DNA from: Dromiciops gliroides
Lineage: Eukaryota > Chordata > Mammalia > Microbiotheria > Microbiotheriidae
Assembly (NCBI RefSeq): GCF_019393635.1
Contig: NC_057862.1
Coordinates: forward strand, 264,878,441 to 264,942,440
Length of the DNA stretch: 64,000 nt
Reading direction: 5' to 3'
The stretch's first letter is position 1; each line of letters begins with the position of its first letter. The notes below the pieces were generated by a model. The model ran no database searches. It was not told the origin of the DNA and saw only the letters and a list, made by a program, of their open reading frames with translations. Shown here in pieces: positions 1 to 11,557 of the stretch. A program made the translations under genes and the position numbers.

Positions 1-3000
1 AATTGATGGGCATCCCCTCAAATTCCAATTCCTTGCCACCACATAAAGAGCAGCTATAAATATTTTTGTACATATGGGTCCCTTTCCCCTTTCCATGATT
101 TCTTTGGGCAAAAGATCCAAAAGTGGTATTGCTGGGTCAAAGGGTATGCACAGCTTTTGGTTCAAAGAGAAAATAACATATACCTTCATTTGGATAAAGA
201 AATTTTGCCCTTTGGGCATAATTCCAAATTGCTCTCCAGAATGGTTGGATCAGTTCACAGCTCCACCAACAATGCATTAGTGTTCCAATTTTCCCACATC
301 TTCTCCAACATTCATTATTTTCCTTTTTTGTCATTTTAGCCAACCTGATAGGTGTCAGGTGGTACCTCAGAGTTGTTTTAATTTGCATCTCTAATCATTA
401 AAGATTTAGAGCATTTTTTCCTATGGGAGTAAATAGCTTTGGTTTCTTCATGGGAATGACTTGGATTCTTATAAATTTGATTTACTTCCTTATATATTTT
501 AGAAATGAGGCCTTTATCAGAAGTACTGGCCATAAAAATTGTTTCCCAGCTTTCTGCCTCCCTTCTAATTTTGGATGCATTGCTTCCGTTTGTAGAAAAA
601 TTTTTTAATTTAATGTAATCAAAATCATCCATTTTGCATTTTATACTCTAACTCTTGTTTTGTCATAAACTGTTCTCCTTTCCAAAGATGTGAAAGGTAT
701 ACTATTCCTTTCTCTCCTAATTTACCTACGGTATCACCTCTTATGTCTAAATCAGGTATCCATTTTGACCTTATTTTAGTATAAGGTGTAAGATGTTGGT
801 CTATGCCTAATTTCTGCCATACTATCTTCCAGTTTTCCCAGCAGTTTTTGTCAAATACTGAGTTCCTATCCCAGAAGCTGGAGTCTTTGGGTTTATCAAA
901 CACTACATTACTAGTGTCATTTACTACTGCATTTCCTGTGCCTAGCCTATTCCATTGATCCTCCACTCTATTTCTTAGCCAGTACGAGATAGTTTTGATG
1001 ACTGACACTTTATAGTAAAGCTCCAGGTTTGGTACCACTAACCCACCTTCCTGTGAATTTTTTTCATTGTTTCCCTAGATATTCTTGATTTTTTGTTTTT
1101 CCAGATGAATTTTGTTATTATTTTTTCTAGCTCTATAAAATAATTTTTAGGTAGTCTGATTGGTATGGCACTGAATAAGTAAATTAATTTAGGCAGTATT
1201 GTCATTTTTACTATATTAGCTCTGCCTATCCATGAGCAATTGATATCTTTCCAATTATTTAGATCTGATTTGATTTGTGTGAAGAGTGTTTGGTAGTTGC
1301 GTTCATAGAGTTCCTGGTTTGTCTTGGCAAGTAGACTCCCAAATATTTTATATTATCTACCATTACTTTAAATGGAATTTCTCTTTCTATCTCTTGGTGC
1401 TGGACTTTGTTGGTCATGTATAGAAATGCTGATGATTTATGTGGATTTATTTTATATCCTGCTACTTTGCTAAAGTTGTTCATTGTTTCAAGTAATTTTT
1501 GAGTTGATTCTCTAGGATTCTTTAAGTATACCATCATATCATCTGCAAAGAATTACAGTTTTGTTTCCTCCTTGCCTATTCTGATTCCTTTATTTATATT
1601 CCTTTTTTTCTTCTCTGATTGCTAAAGCTAACATTTCTAGGACAATATTAAATAATAGGGGACATCCCTGTTTCACCCCTGATCTTATTGGGAAGGCCTC
1701 TAATTTATCTCCATTGCATATAATACTTGCTGATGGCTTTAGGTAGATACTGTTTATTATTTTATGGAAAGCTCCACCTATTCCTAAACTCTCTAGTGTT
1801 TTTATTAGGAATGGGTGCTGTATTTTGTAAAAAGCTTTCTCTGTATCTATTGAGATAATCATATGATTTTGGTTGGTTTTCTTATTGATGTGGTTGATTA
1901 TGTTAATAGTTTTCCTAATGTTGAACCAGCCCTGCATTCCTGGTATAAATCCCAACTGGTCATAGTGTATTATCCTGGTGATCACTTGCTGTAATCTCCT
2001 GGCTATTATCTTATTTAAGATTTTAGCATCAATATTCATTAGGGAAATTGGTCTATAATTTTCTTTCTCTGTTTTTGCTTTGCCTGGTTTTGGTATCACC
2101 ACCATATTTGTGTCATAAAACAAAATTGGTAGAACTCCTTCTTCACCTATTTTTCCAAATAATTTGCATCATATTGGAATTAATTGTTCTTTAAATGTTT
2201 GGTAAAATTCACCTGTAAACCCATCTGGCCCTGGGGATTTTTTCTTAGGGAGTTCATTAATGGCTTCTTCAATTTCTTTTTTAATATGGGTTTATTTAAG
2301 GATTTTATTTCCTCTTCAGTTAACCTGGGCAGTTTGTAGTTTTCTAAATATTCATCCATTTCATTTAGATTGTCAAATTTATTGGCATACAGTTGGGCAA
2401 AATAATTCCTAATTATTTATTTAATTTCCACTTCATTGGTGGTAACATCACTCTTTTCATTTTTGATACTGGTAATTTGGTTTTCTTCTTTTTTTTAATC
2501 AAATTAACCAATATTTTATCTATTTTATTGGTTTTTTCATAAAACCAGCTCTTAGTTTTATTGATTAATTCTATAGTTTTTTTGTTTTCAATCTTATAAA
2601 TTTCTCCTTTAATTTTCACGATCTAGAGATCTAATTTAGTATCTAATTGGGGATTTCTAATTTGTTATTTTTCTAGCTTTTTAAGTTGCATGCCCAATTC
2701 ATTAATCTCCTCTTTCTCTTTTTTACTCATGTAAGCATTTAGAGCTATAAATTTTCCCCTAAGCACTGCTTTGGCTGCATCCCATAGATTTTGGTATGTT
2801 GTCTCATTATTGTCATTCTCTTGGATATAGTTATTGATTGTTTCTATGATTTGTTGTTTGGTCCATTCATTCTTTAGAATGAAATTATTTAGTTTCCAAT
2901 TTATTTTCATTCTACTTTTCCATGGCTCTTTCTTACACATAATTTTTATTGCATCATGATCTGAGAAGGATGCATTTACTATTTCTTCCTTTCTACATTT

Positions 3001-3605
3001 GACTATGATGTTTTTGTGCCCTAATACATGGTCAATTTTTGAAAATGTGCCATGTACTGCTGAGAAAAAGGTATATTCCTTTCTATCCCCATTCAGTTTT
3101 CTCCAGACCTCTATCATGTCTAACTTTTCTAGTAATCTATTCTTTCTTATTTATTTTTTGGCTAGATTAATCTAATTCTGAGAGAGGAACATGCAGATCC
3201 CCCACTAGTATAGTATTACTGTCTAATTCCTCTTGTAACTCATTTAACTTCTCCTCTAAGAATTTGGATGCTATACCACCTGGTGCATACATATTTAATA
3301 TTGATATTACTTCACTATCTATAGTACCTTTTAGGAAGATGTAATTTCCTTCCTTATCTCTTTTAATGAGATCCATTTTTGCCTGCACTTTGTCTGAGAT
3401 AAGGATTGCTACCCCTGCTTTTTTTACTTTAGCTGAAGCATAATATATTCTGCTCCAGCCTTTTACCTTTACTCTGTGTGTATCTCTCTGCTTCAAATGT
3501 GTTTATTGTAAACAGCATATTGTAGGATTCTGGTTTTTAATCCACTCTGCAATTCACTTCTGTTTTATAGCAGAGTTCATCCCATTCACATTCACAGTTA
3601 TTATT
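1..3605 (-). pseudogene. L1 ORF2 remnant (endonuclease + reverse transcriptase)
   Basis: ORF2p of L1 is the endonuclease/reverse transcriptase that carries out target-primed reverse transcription. Going down the minus strand from about 3605: the endonuclease starts with a T-V-N-V-N-G type N-terminus; 'VGDLHVPLSELD' lies near 3170-3200; the conserved S-D-H box is seen as 'SDHDAIKI' near 2960. The RT follows at 2123-1590 with 'NYRPISLMN', '[19 protein letters not shown]' and 'GVKQGCP'. A catalytic 'FADDM' box lies near 1535-1555, but a TAA stop sits two codons before it. The C-terminal cysteine-rich part ('CWWSCELIQPFW') is at 137-388. Stops and frameshifts split the frame into at least seven pieces, so no ORF2p can be made. 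Confidence 0.92.
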
Positions 3606-4206
3606 ACTGACTGTCCATTCCCCTTCATTCTATTTACCCCTTTGTACTTTCCCCCCCTTCTTTCACCCTATTCCTCCTCACCGATGTTTTACTTCTTACC
3701 CCTGACTCCCCCAATCTGCCCTCCCTTTTTATCACCCCTCTCTCTTTTCTTTACCCTTTTCTCCCTTGCTTTTGTTCTCCCTTCTATCAGTACCCCCACC
3801 CTTTCCCTTCCCCTTTTGCTTCCCTAAGGAATGAGCTAAGTTTCTTTATCCCACTGAACATATTCCCTCTTTGAATCAAATCTAATGAGAGTAGGGTTGA
3901 AACAATGTTCACCCCTCCTTTCTTTCTCTCTATTGTAATAGGTGTTTTTTTCACCTTTTCATATGATATAATTCATCCCATTCTACCTCCACTTTCCTCT
4001 CCTTCCCATAGACTCCCTTTTTAACCCCTTAATTTTTTTTGTATCATCACATCAAAGACAATTTATATTTATACCCTCTGTGTAAAGTCCTTCTCTCTGC
4101 CCAAATACATTTACAGTTCTTAAGAGTTATGAGTATTATCTTCCCGTGTGGGGATATAAACAGTTTAACCTAATTGAGTAACCTTCTTTTCCCTCTGTTT
4201 ACCTTT
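3606..4206 (-). other. L1 inter-ORF spacer (polypurine on L1 sense strand)
   Basis: About 600 bp between ORF1 and ORF2, noncoding and rich in A and G on the L1 sense strand (C/T-rich as printed). The same spacer recurs in the other L1 copies here, with a conserved 'catgggaagat'-type motif soon after ORF1 and 'ggatggaggga' just before ORF2. It is much longer than the short inter-ORF gap of human L1 (established knowledge). Confidence 0.8.
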
Positions 4207-5403
4207 TTAAACTTCTCTTGAGTCTTGTATGTTAAGATCAAATTTTCTATTCAGTTCTAGTCTTTTCATCAGGAATGATTGAAAGTCCCCAATGTCATTA
4301 AATGTCCATCTTTTCCCCTGAAAGAGAATGCTTAGTTTTGCTGAGTAATAGATTCTTGGCTGCAATCCAAACTCCTTTGCCTTCCAGAATATCATATTCC
4401 AAGCCTTGCGGTCCTTTAATGTTGAAGCTTCCAGGTCCTGAGCAATCCTGACCGTGGCTCCATGATATTTAAATTGCTTCTTTCTGGCTGCTTGGAGTAT
4501 TTTCTCCTTCACCTGATAATTCTGGAATTTGGCTACAATATTCCTTGGAGTTTTCCTTTTGGGGTCTCTTTCAGGAGGTGATCAGTGGATTCTTTCAATG
4601 ATGATTTTATCCTCTGATTCTATGATATCAGGGCAGTTCTCCTTAATAATTTCCTGGAATATGGTGTCTAGATTCTTTTTCTGGTCATGGCTTTCAGGCA
4701 GTCCAATGATTCTCAAATTGTCTCTCCTCGATCTGTTTTCCAGATAAGTTGTCTTTCCAATGAGGTATTTATTCCATATTTTCTTCTATTTTTTCATTCT
4801 TTTTATTCTGCTTGACTGATTCCTTGTGTGTCATGGATTTCTTATCTTCCAACTGTCCAAATTTAATTGTTAAAGCATTGTTTTCTTCAGTAAGATTATG
4901 CACCTTTTTTTCCATTTGGCCCCATGAATTTTTTTAAGGCATTATTTTCTTCAGTGAGATTATGTACCTTTTTTTTCCATTTGGCCAGATGAATTTTTTT
5001 AGGCATTGTTTTCTTCAATGAGATTATGCACCTTTTTTTCCATTTGGCCAAATGAATTTTTTAAGGCATTGTTTTCTTCAGTGAAATTATGCACTTTTTT
5101 TTCCATTTGACTAGTCAATCTTTGTGCTTCCTTTTCCAAGCTGCTGATTCTTTTTTCATAGTTTTCTTGTTTTGCTTTCATTTCTCTCCCCATTTTTTCT
5201 TCTACCTCTCTCAATTGATTTTTAAAATCCTTTTTGAGCTTTTCCAGGAAGGCTTTTTGTTCTTGAGACCAATTCACCTTCCCTTATGAGGCTTCACATG
5301 TAGGCAATTTGAGGGTATTGTCCTCATCTGAGTTTGTGTTGGCTTCTTCCCTATTGATACAGAAGCTCTCAATGGAGAGGGCTCTTTTTTGCTTCTTACT
5401 CAT
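4207..5403 (-). pseudogene. L1 ORF1 remnant (RNA-binding coiled-coil protein)
   Basis: ORF1p is the trimeric nucleic-acid-binding chaperone of the L1 RNP. The likely start is the ATG at 5403, giving 'MSKKQKRALSIES', the family N-terminus. A charged coiled coil follows (about 5280-4870), then the RRM/C-terminal region; its end is open at 4512-4207 ('KEKILQAARKKQFKYHGA', then 'FLMKRLELNRKFDL') and stops near 4207. Frame breaks lie between the coiled coil and the C-terminal domain, several caused by length changes in T-runs of the internal repeat at 4871-5110. Confidence 0.88.
4871..5110 (-). repeat. Four tandem copies of a ~63-65 bp coiled-coil unit in ORF1
   Basis: Four direct copies, roughly at 4871-4935, 4936-5000, 5001-5062 and 5063-5110. 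In the two copies that stay in frame the peptide period ('QMEKKVHN...EENNALKNSFG') is exactly 21 residues, that is three heptads. The other copies differ by 1-2 bases in poly-T runs and so break the frame. Confidence 0.9.
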
Positions 5404-5750
5404 TATTGCAGCTTATTTCTTTATTTTTTAAGTTGAGGTCTGCTCTTGGGGCACCAGGGTCCTTGTTTTGAGCTTCTTTTGCAGGGGTATAGGTGCTGTG
5501 TGACTGGCTTTTTACTCTGAGACCTTTATAGTGTGTACAGTTCGCCCCCCTGCACTTCCTGTCTGAGTACACTCGGTCAGGTGCCTGATCCCACCTGTCC
5601 TGTTTGTGGCCCTCCATCTGGCAACTAGCCCTCTCGGCTGACGCAGGTAGGTTTTTCCACTGTCCTTCTTGTCCACCAGATTTTTAAGCCAGGTTCCAGG
5701 GGCCTCAGTTGTTCGGCTGTGGCCCGCAGCTACTGCTGACTTGCCCAGAC
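5404..5750 (-). other. L1 5'UTR, partial
   Basis: GC-richer leader upstream of the ORF1 ATG on the minus strand, cut at 5750 where the sense 3' segment begins. It lacks the 'AAGATGG'-type 5' start seen in other L1 copies in this window, so the 5' end is probably missing. Confidence 0.7.
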
Positions 5751-6355
5751 CCCATCAATTGGGGAATGCCTGAACAAGTTGTGGTATATGAATGTAATGG
5801 AATACTATCATGCTGTAAGAAATGATGAGCAGGCAGATTACAGAAAAACCTGGAAGAACTTGCATGAACTGATGCTGAGTAAGATGAGCAGAGCCAGGAG
5901 TACATTGTACACAGTATCATCAACATTATGTGTTGATCAACTGTGATACACTTGATTCTTCTCAGCAATACAATGGTACAAGATAGTTCCAAAGGACTCA
6001 TGATGGAAAATGCCCTCCAAATCCAGAAAAAAAAAACCAACTGTGGAATAGGGATGCCTATTGAACCATACTATTCTTGGTGCTATTGTTTTTCTTTTTT
6101 GAGGTTTTCCCTTTTTGCTCTAATTCTTCTTTCACAATATGACTAATGCAGAAATATGTTTAATATGATTGTACATATATAACTTATATCAGATTACTTG
6201 CTGTCTTGGGGAGGGGGGAGGGAGGGGAGGGAGGGAGAAAAATTTGAGACTAGAAATCTTATAAAAACAAATGTTGAAAACTGTCTCTACATGTAACTGG
6301 TATATAATAAAGTACTTTTATAATAAGACAAAAGAAATAAAAGGAAAAAAAAAAG
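5751..6355 (+). mobile_element. LINE-1 3' end (ORF2 C-terminus, 3'UTR, tail)
   Basis: Starts 'cccatcaattggggaatgcc', the last codons of ORF2, then the L1 3'UTR with the G-rich tract at 6211-6237 and the typical end 'tacatgtaactgg', and an A-rich tail near 6340-6355. It is collinear with the other sense L1 3' ends (for example 59200-59697). It is interpreted as the 3' half of the insertion that fills 1-5750 in inverted form. Confidence 0.92.
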
Positions 6356-6514
6356 AAAACCCAACATTAAAATATAAACAGAGCAGGAACAAGGATTTAA
6401 CATCCAGTTGTTTTACTATGGTTTGGGGCAGAGTCAAAGCTGGTTCTATCCATTTGCAAACAGAGATAGCTAATTAAAAGTTTTCAACTGAATTGCCTTT
6501 AAAAAAAAAAAAAG

Positions 6515-7627
6515 CATACCATCTGACGCAGTCTTGTGGTTTGGTTATGGTTTCAGCCTAGTTCTTCTCCAGCTCAGATCACTTATATAAATTCCCTTCT
6601 CTTCTAAAAAATTCCTATAAAAGAGGTCTTAATGCCAATTTAAATTTGCTTTGCCAATAACAAGGTCAAATAATGAAAGTTAGCACAAACTTTATGTCTA
6701 TTATTAGAAAAAATTTGGGGACTATTTAGGGTAGGGATTTTACACTTTTAAGTTGTTCAATTATAATGTTGATAGATAGATACATACATACATAGAGGTA
6801 TGTATGTGTGTATATGTGTGTATGTGTGTATGTATGTATTATGAAACTCAGATACAAAAAGAAAAATTAGAACCCAATTTTCTTATACTTGGTATTATTC
6901 ATTCCCCCATTAGTATGATGAGATTCCACTAAGGAATATCAGAATACTTTTTGTAAGAAGATGAACTCTAATACAAAAATGAATTTATTTAAATTTTGCC
7001 AGATTGACTTCAACTGTAACAAAAGATTCTGGGTTTGGATATATAAACATTGAGTAATTAATTTAAAATTGTACATTTCAAGTAAGTTATTTATAATAAA
7101 ACATTTTTTACTTCTAGCTATGTTCAAATGAACAAAAGTAGATTCTCTTTTAGGCAATTACAAGATAGACCACAAGCCATTCTTCAAAGATAACTAATAA
7201 TGCTGATATTCCTTTTCTTAACACAGAACTGAGATAGCTAGATATAACTAAATAACAGAAGCATATCCTGGTTTCACAAGTCTTTGAATCATTTGCCTAA
7301 TTATCCCCCATGCCACTGTGAGAAATTAAAGGACCTTCATTTACATGGGAATAGAGAGGAATATAGAAAGGACTAAAATTCTAGGCCAAATAACCCAAAT
7401 CTTACACCTGTATCTTCTTATAGTAACTCAGATGTGCTTCAGGATTAGCCTATAAGATAAAAATTAAATATTACATTTTTACTGATCATCCAACATGATT
7501 ATAGAAATTTGCCATAAAAGAATAAGGACATAACTACACAGTAAGGGGATAATGCTTCCCTAACTTTCTGTCAATTCCAGGGAAAAGTTATCTATATGAC
7601 CAATTGCATTGAGCCAAGCTTAAAGTC
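6515..7627 (-). mobile_element. ERV LTR fragment (same family as 21054-22982)
   Basis: Collinear with 21770-22900 over about 1.1 kb. Shared landmarks include 'cttctccagctc', 'attattcattcccc', 'tagtaactcagatgtgc' / 'tagtaactaagatgtgc' and the end 'ccaattgcattgagcc' / 'ccaattgcgttgagcc'. The other copy is the 3' LTR of an antisense retrovirus, so this is most likely a truncated LTR of the same family in the same orientation. Both termini are missing. Confidence 0.7.
6770..6840. repeat. Tetranucleotide microsatellite (GATA/CATA/TATG)
   Basis: Short runs of GATA, then ACAT, then TATG/TGTG. It lies at the same aligned position as the long (GATA)n at 22020-22084 in the related LTR copy. Confidence 0.85.
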
Positions 7628-7716
7628 AGCCAGCAAGCATTTCTAGGACATTGAGTAATAGTGGCATCGTTGGGCATCTTTGCTTCACCTCTGATCTTAT
7701 TGGGAAGGTTTCTTGC
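7628..7716 (-). mobile_element. Short L1 ORF2 fragment (RT domain)
   Basis: The minus strand encodes the same stretch as the RT region at 1600-1700 (consensus 'GVKQGCPL...FNIVLEMLA'), with matching bases 'ctgatcttattgggaagg'. It is only about 90 bp, wedged between two LTR-like stretches. Confidence 0.75.
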
Positions 7717-7724
7717 TTTTCCCT

Positions 7725-8410
7725 GTTAAAAATAATCCCAAATTGTATACAGAGACCAGATTAGACTATTAGTATATAGTATAGTATATAGAGCATGTTC
7801 AGTTATTAACCATTTCAAGTGGATGTAAACACAGAATGCCTTTAAACAGTGGAAACATCTGCAAGGTGACTGAAGTAGTTTGCATGCATATTCTAATTCC
7901 AGATTAAATAACAAACATAAGTAAAATCAAATTTCAGGTTACTAGTCTTTACTAACATAACCAACTATACTGAAATCCTATTCCTTAAAATAAAAACAAA
8001 AGGGGTTCCTGACATTTGACTTCACAACTTAATAGATTTGTATCTTTGTTTCACAAGCTTCTTTATCATTGTCTAATTATATCATATCACATAATATCAT
8101 GTCATGTCATGTCATATCATATTATATTATAATATTCTGAAAGAATGAGATACTTCAGGAATTGAAGCTTATACAAATAACAAGTTCAAACACTAATTTA
8201 AGTCTTTCAGGGGCATGGAATGACAGCAAATTCAGATCAAAAGAGCAGAATCTCTCCCACTTAGAACTTATTACAGTAATTTAGATGCTTTATTAATCTT
8301 ATACCTAATGGATTCAGAATCATAATAACAAACTTCTACTTTGTTTACCCTGATAATAGAAATTGGCTATCAGAGTTATAAGAAGAGAAACAATTATAAG
8401 AGCCTCAAAA
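7725..8410 (-). mobile_element. Probable second, more diverged LTR fragment
   Basis: Parts resemble 7255-7570 and 22690-22850: 'tttcacaagcttctttatcattgtctaattat' matches the 7270 region in outline, and 'taatagaaattggctat' matches 'atagaaatttgccat'. Divergence is high and boundaries are uncertain. It contains a short ATCAT/GTCAT pentamer run at 8090-8140. Confidence 0.4.
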
Positions 8411-8975
8411 TTGGTCCTCAAGCCTAAGTGATATGCATGAATATTTATAAAAATTGTCCTGATTGACAGAAGATAAAAGAATACTTAATTCTATATTTTA
8501 AAAAATTGAAAAAGCCATCAATGAGCTCCCTAAGAAAAAATCCCCAGGACAAAATGGATTCACAGTTCCACCAATCATTTAAAGAATAGTTAATTCCAAT
8601 ACTATATAAATTATTTGGAAAAATAGGCAAAGGAGTACTATCAATTTCCTTTTATAACACAGTATGGTGCTAATACCTAAACCAGGGGTAGTGAAAACTG
8701 AGAAAGAAAACTGTAGGCCAATTTTCCCAATGAATATTGATGGAAAAATTTTAGATAAAATAAAAACAAGGAGATTACAGAAATATATCACTATTACTGG
8801 TTGGGAATGCATGGCTGGTTCAAGATTAGGAACACGATAAGTATAATTAATTGACCATATTAATAACAAAAACAACAAAAATCATATGATTATCTCAATA
8901 AATATAGAAATATTATGTTTTAATAAAACACAATACTCATTCATATTAAAAACATGAGAAAACATAGGAATATAT

Positions 8976-9544
8976 TGTGGTAAAAAATGAAAGTTTTTAA
9001 CTAAAATTTAAGAGTTGAATGCATACTACTGAAATGGTTTTTGAAGGACCGCCAGTTTTTGAAGGACTGCCCTTTCGGGGAGGAGACCATGACGAACAGC
9101 CATGTGCCTGCTGCTGCCCGGGAGAGCGTGGCCAAGCACTCGAGACTTCCGGGACTCGAGCTTAAAAACCTGAGTAAAGAATGGAAGTGGAAGTTCTCTG
9201 TCTCGGCACACACACGCTAGCTCAGGTTTGATGGCGTGTTCGGGTGATTGGCTCTGGTCCTCGGTGGCAGCACGAGTTTGACTCTGGTTCTCAGCCTGAG
9301 AGGTAGTTCTGGGATTCGGTGAGTTTTATAAAAGAATATAGAATAAGCTTAGATCTAAGACTATTTTTTTGTATTTCTACTTTCCTATTTCCCTAATTGG
9401 CTAATTAATTCCCAAACAATAAAAGCTAAGTGATCCCTCTCTAATTAAGGCTCAGAGGCTTCTTTCTCTTACTGGTCTGGGAGATATATAAGGGAAAGGT
9501 TAAAGGGGAGTTTAATGGTCTTATACCCAATTTTAAATCTCACA
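8976..9544 (+). mobile_element. CpG-rich solo LTR with 4-bp target duplication
   Basis: Begins TGTGG, ends CTCACA, and is flanked by ATAT on both sides (8972-8975 and 9545-9548); the L1 ORF2 sequence resumes cleanly beyond. Internal signals: a TATA-like 'tttataaaag' near 9325 and a polyadenylation signal AATAAA near 9418. The U3 part carries a direct repeat of 'tttttgaaggac' and is unusually CpG-dense. A 4-bp duplication is typical of class I (gammaretrovirus-like) ERVs, but the class is inferred only. Confidence 0.85.
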
Positions 9545-9852
9545 ATATGGAGATTTCCTTAAAATAAAAAGTAGTACCTAAAATGGCCTAAAACATCAGC
9601 AAGCATTATTTGTAACAGGGATAAGCTAGAAACCTTCCCAATAAGATCAGGGGTGAAGCAAGGATGCCCATTATCACTCAATGTCCTAGAAATTCTAGCC
9701 ATAGAAATAAAAGAAGAAAAAGAAATTGAAGGAAATAGAATAGGCATGAGGAAACAAAACTGTCAGAGAATCAACTTAAAGAACTACTCAAAAAAATGTT
9801 AACAAAGGTGCAAGACATAAAATAAACCCACATAAATCATCAGTATTTCTAT

Positions 9853-10225
9853 TGTAAGGGGCTAAATAGAATTTTAGCTAATCTGTCTAAAATATCTAAT
9901 GAGGGGTTGCCAATAAATTAGAAGCTTTAGCAAGAGTTAGACTTTTAAGCATTTATTAAGGAGAATAAGAATTTGGTGAAGAGAGAGAGAAAGGCCTAGA
10001 TTCATCTGTCTATCAAAGGGAAAGCACATTTTTAGCTCCACTCTCCACCAGAGTCCTCACAAAAGAGAGCAAGAGCACCAGCATCGCCCCCTCTTCCTCC
10101 CACCAGCAAATGTCACTTCCTGATGCCAAAGAAAGGCCACATGTCTTGCCCTCAGGCACCTTCTTCTCATGGCAGAGCTTTCCTACAGTAAGTCTCCAGA
10201 AGTTGGCATCATTCCAATCGTTACA
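9853..10225 (-). mobile_element. Solo LTR (family of 14853-15355), antisense
   Basis: Begins TGTAAGG, ends GTTACA, with direct repeats CTAT at 9849-9852 and 10226-10229. It shares 'aaattagaagctttagca' and 'gcatttattaa' (antisense AATAAATGC polyadenylation signal) with the LTRs at 14853, 20390 and 34769. It sits inside the L1 at 8455-12017 and is shorter and more diverged than its relatives. Confidence 0.85.
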
Positions 10226-10452
10226 CTATATTACTATATAATTGTTACTATGTATTACCAATAAAGTCTAGCAGCAAGAATGGAAAAAGAAATTCCATTT
10301 AAAATAACTATAGACAATAATCTAGGAGTCTAACTGCAAGACAAAACACTTTTCACACAAATAAAGTCAAATAAAGTCAGATCTAAACAAATGGAAAAAT
10401 ATTAATGTTCCTAGATAGGCTGAATCAATAAACCAAAAAACTGACAATTCTA

Positions 10453-10600
10453 GGGGGCAGGTAGGTGGTGCAGTGCATAAAGCACTGGACCTGGATTCAA
10501 AAGGCTTGTGTTCAAATTCAGCCTCAGACATTTGACACTTACTAGCCATGTGATATCCAGGGAAAGTCACTTAACCCTCATTGCCCTGCCCAAAAAAAAA
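10453..10600 (+). mobile_element. tRNA-derived SINE (WSINE1-like)
   Basis: Head 'gggcaggtaggtggtgcagt' with A-box-like sequence, a diverged B box 'tgttcaaattca', 'gtcacttaaccctcattgcc' and a poly-A tail. Flanked by the near-perfect duplication 'tgacaattct' / 'tgataattct'. Inserted in L1 ORF2. Confidence 0.93.
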
Positions 10601-11486
10601 TGATAATTCTGCCTAAATTAATTTACTTATTCAATGTTGTGCCAAACTACCAAAAATATATTTTATAAAGCTAAAAAAATTCATGTGGAAAACCAAAAGA
10701 TCAAGAATATCAAGGGAATTAATGAAAAAATACAAAGAAAAATAATCCAGCTGTACCATATCTCAAACTATATTATAAAAGCAGGAATCATCAAAACTAT
10801 CTGGCATTGGTTAAGAAATAGATAAACTGCAATAAACTGCAATAGTAAGTGACCATAGTAATGTAGTGTTTGATAAAAACTCAAATTTGACAAAAACTGC
10901 TGGGAAAACTGGAAAAGAGTATAGCTGAAACTAGGTATAGACCAACATCTTTTATCATATTCCAAGATCTATGGAGAGGAATTTAGGGCCAAACCAGAGG
11001 CAGAGTATTAAAAGATGAAAAATAGATAATTTTGATTATGTTAAATTGAAAAAGTTTTGCATAAGCAAAACCAATGCAACCAAGATTAAAAGGAAAGCAG
11101 AGAGCTGCAAAAAAAAATGTTAACAACAAATGTCTCTGATAAAGGCCTCATTTCTCAAATATACAGAAAACTGAGTCAAATTTATATGAATACAAGTCAT
11201 TTCCCAATTGATAAATGGTCAAAGGATATGAACAGATAGTTTTCACATGAATAAATCAAAGCTATCTGTGGTCATATGAAAAAAATTGTCCAAAGCACTA
11301 TTGATTAGATAAATTCAGATTAAAACAACTCTGAGGTACCACTTCACACCTACCAGATTGACTAGTATGACAGAAAAGGAAAATGATAGTTGTTGCAAGG
11401 AATGTGGGGAAAATTGGGACACTAATGCACTGTTAGTGAAGTTGTGAACTGATCTAACCATATTGGAGAGCCATTGGGAACTTACT

Positions 11487-11557
11487 GTTGTTTGTCCTTC
11501 ATTCTCAAAAAGGACCATGAGACCGGGGTGATGTCATAACTTGCAGTGAATTGGATT
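11487..11557. other. Short unclassified insert in L1 ORF2
   Basis: 'gtttgtccttcattctcaaa' through 'cagtgaattgga' replaces the expected L1 bases between 'gggaac' and 'taccctttgaccc'. I recall similar text in marsupial dispersed repeats but cannot name the family from sequence alone. Confidence 0.45.

Larger units (their letters stand above)
1..5750 (-). mobile_element. LINE-1, inverted 5' portion
   Basis: Read on the minus strand this runs 5'UTR, ORF1, polypurine spacer and ORF2, in the normal L1 order, ending inside the ORF2 C-terminal region at the window edge. It abuts a sense-oriented L1 3' end at 5751. Bases 1-10 are the reverse complement of 5751-5760, so the two pieces meet at nearly the same point of the L1 consensus. 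This fits one insertion with a 5' inversion (twin priming). The sequence left of base 1 is not visible, so the target-site duplication cannot be tested. Confidence 0.9.

Noticed and set aside
625..1038. 137-codon open frame on the minus strand as a host gene
   Set aside because: It is part of L1 ORF2 downstream of the RT, collinear with the sense copy near 52640-53040.
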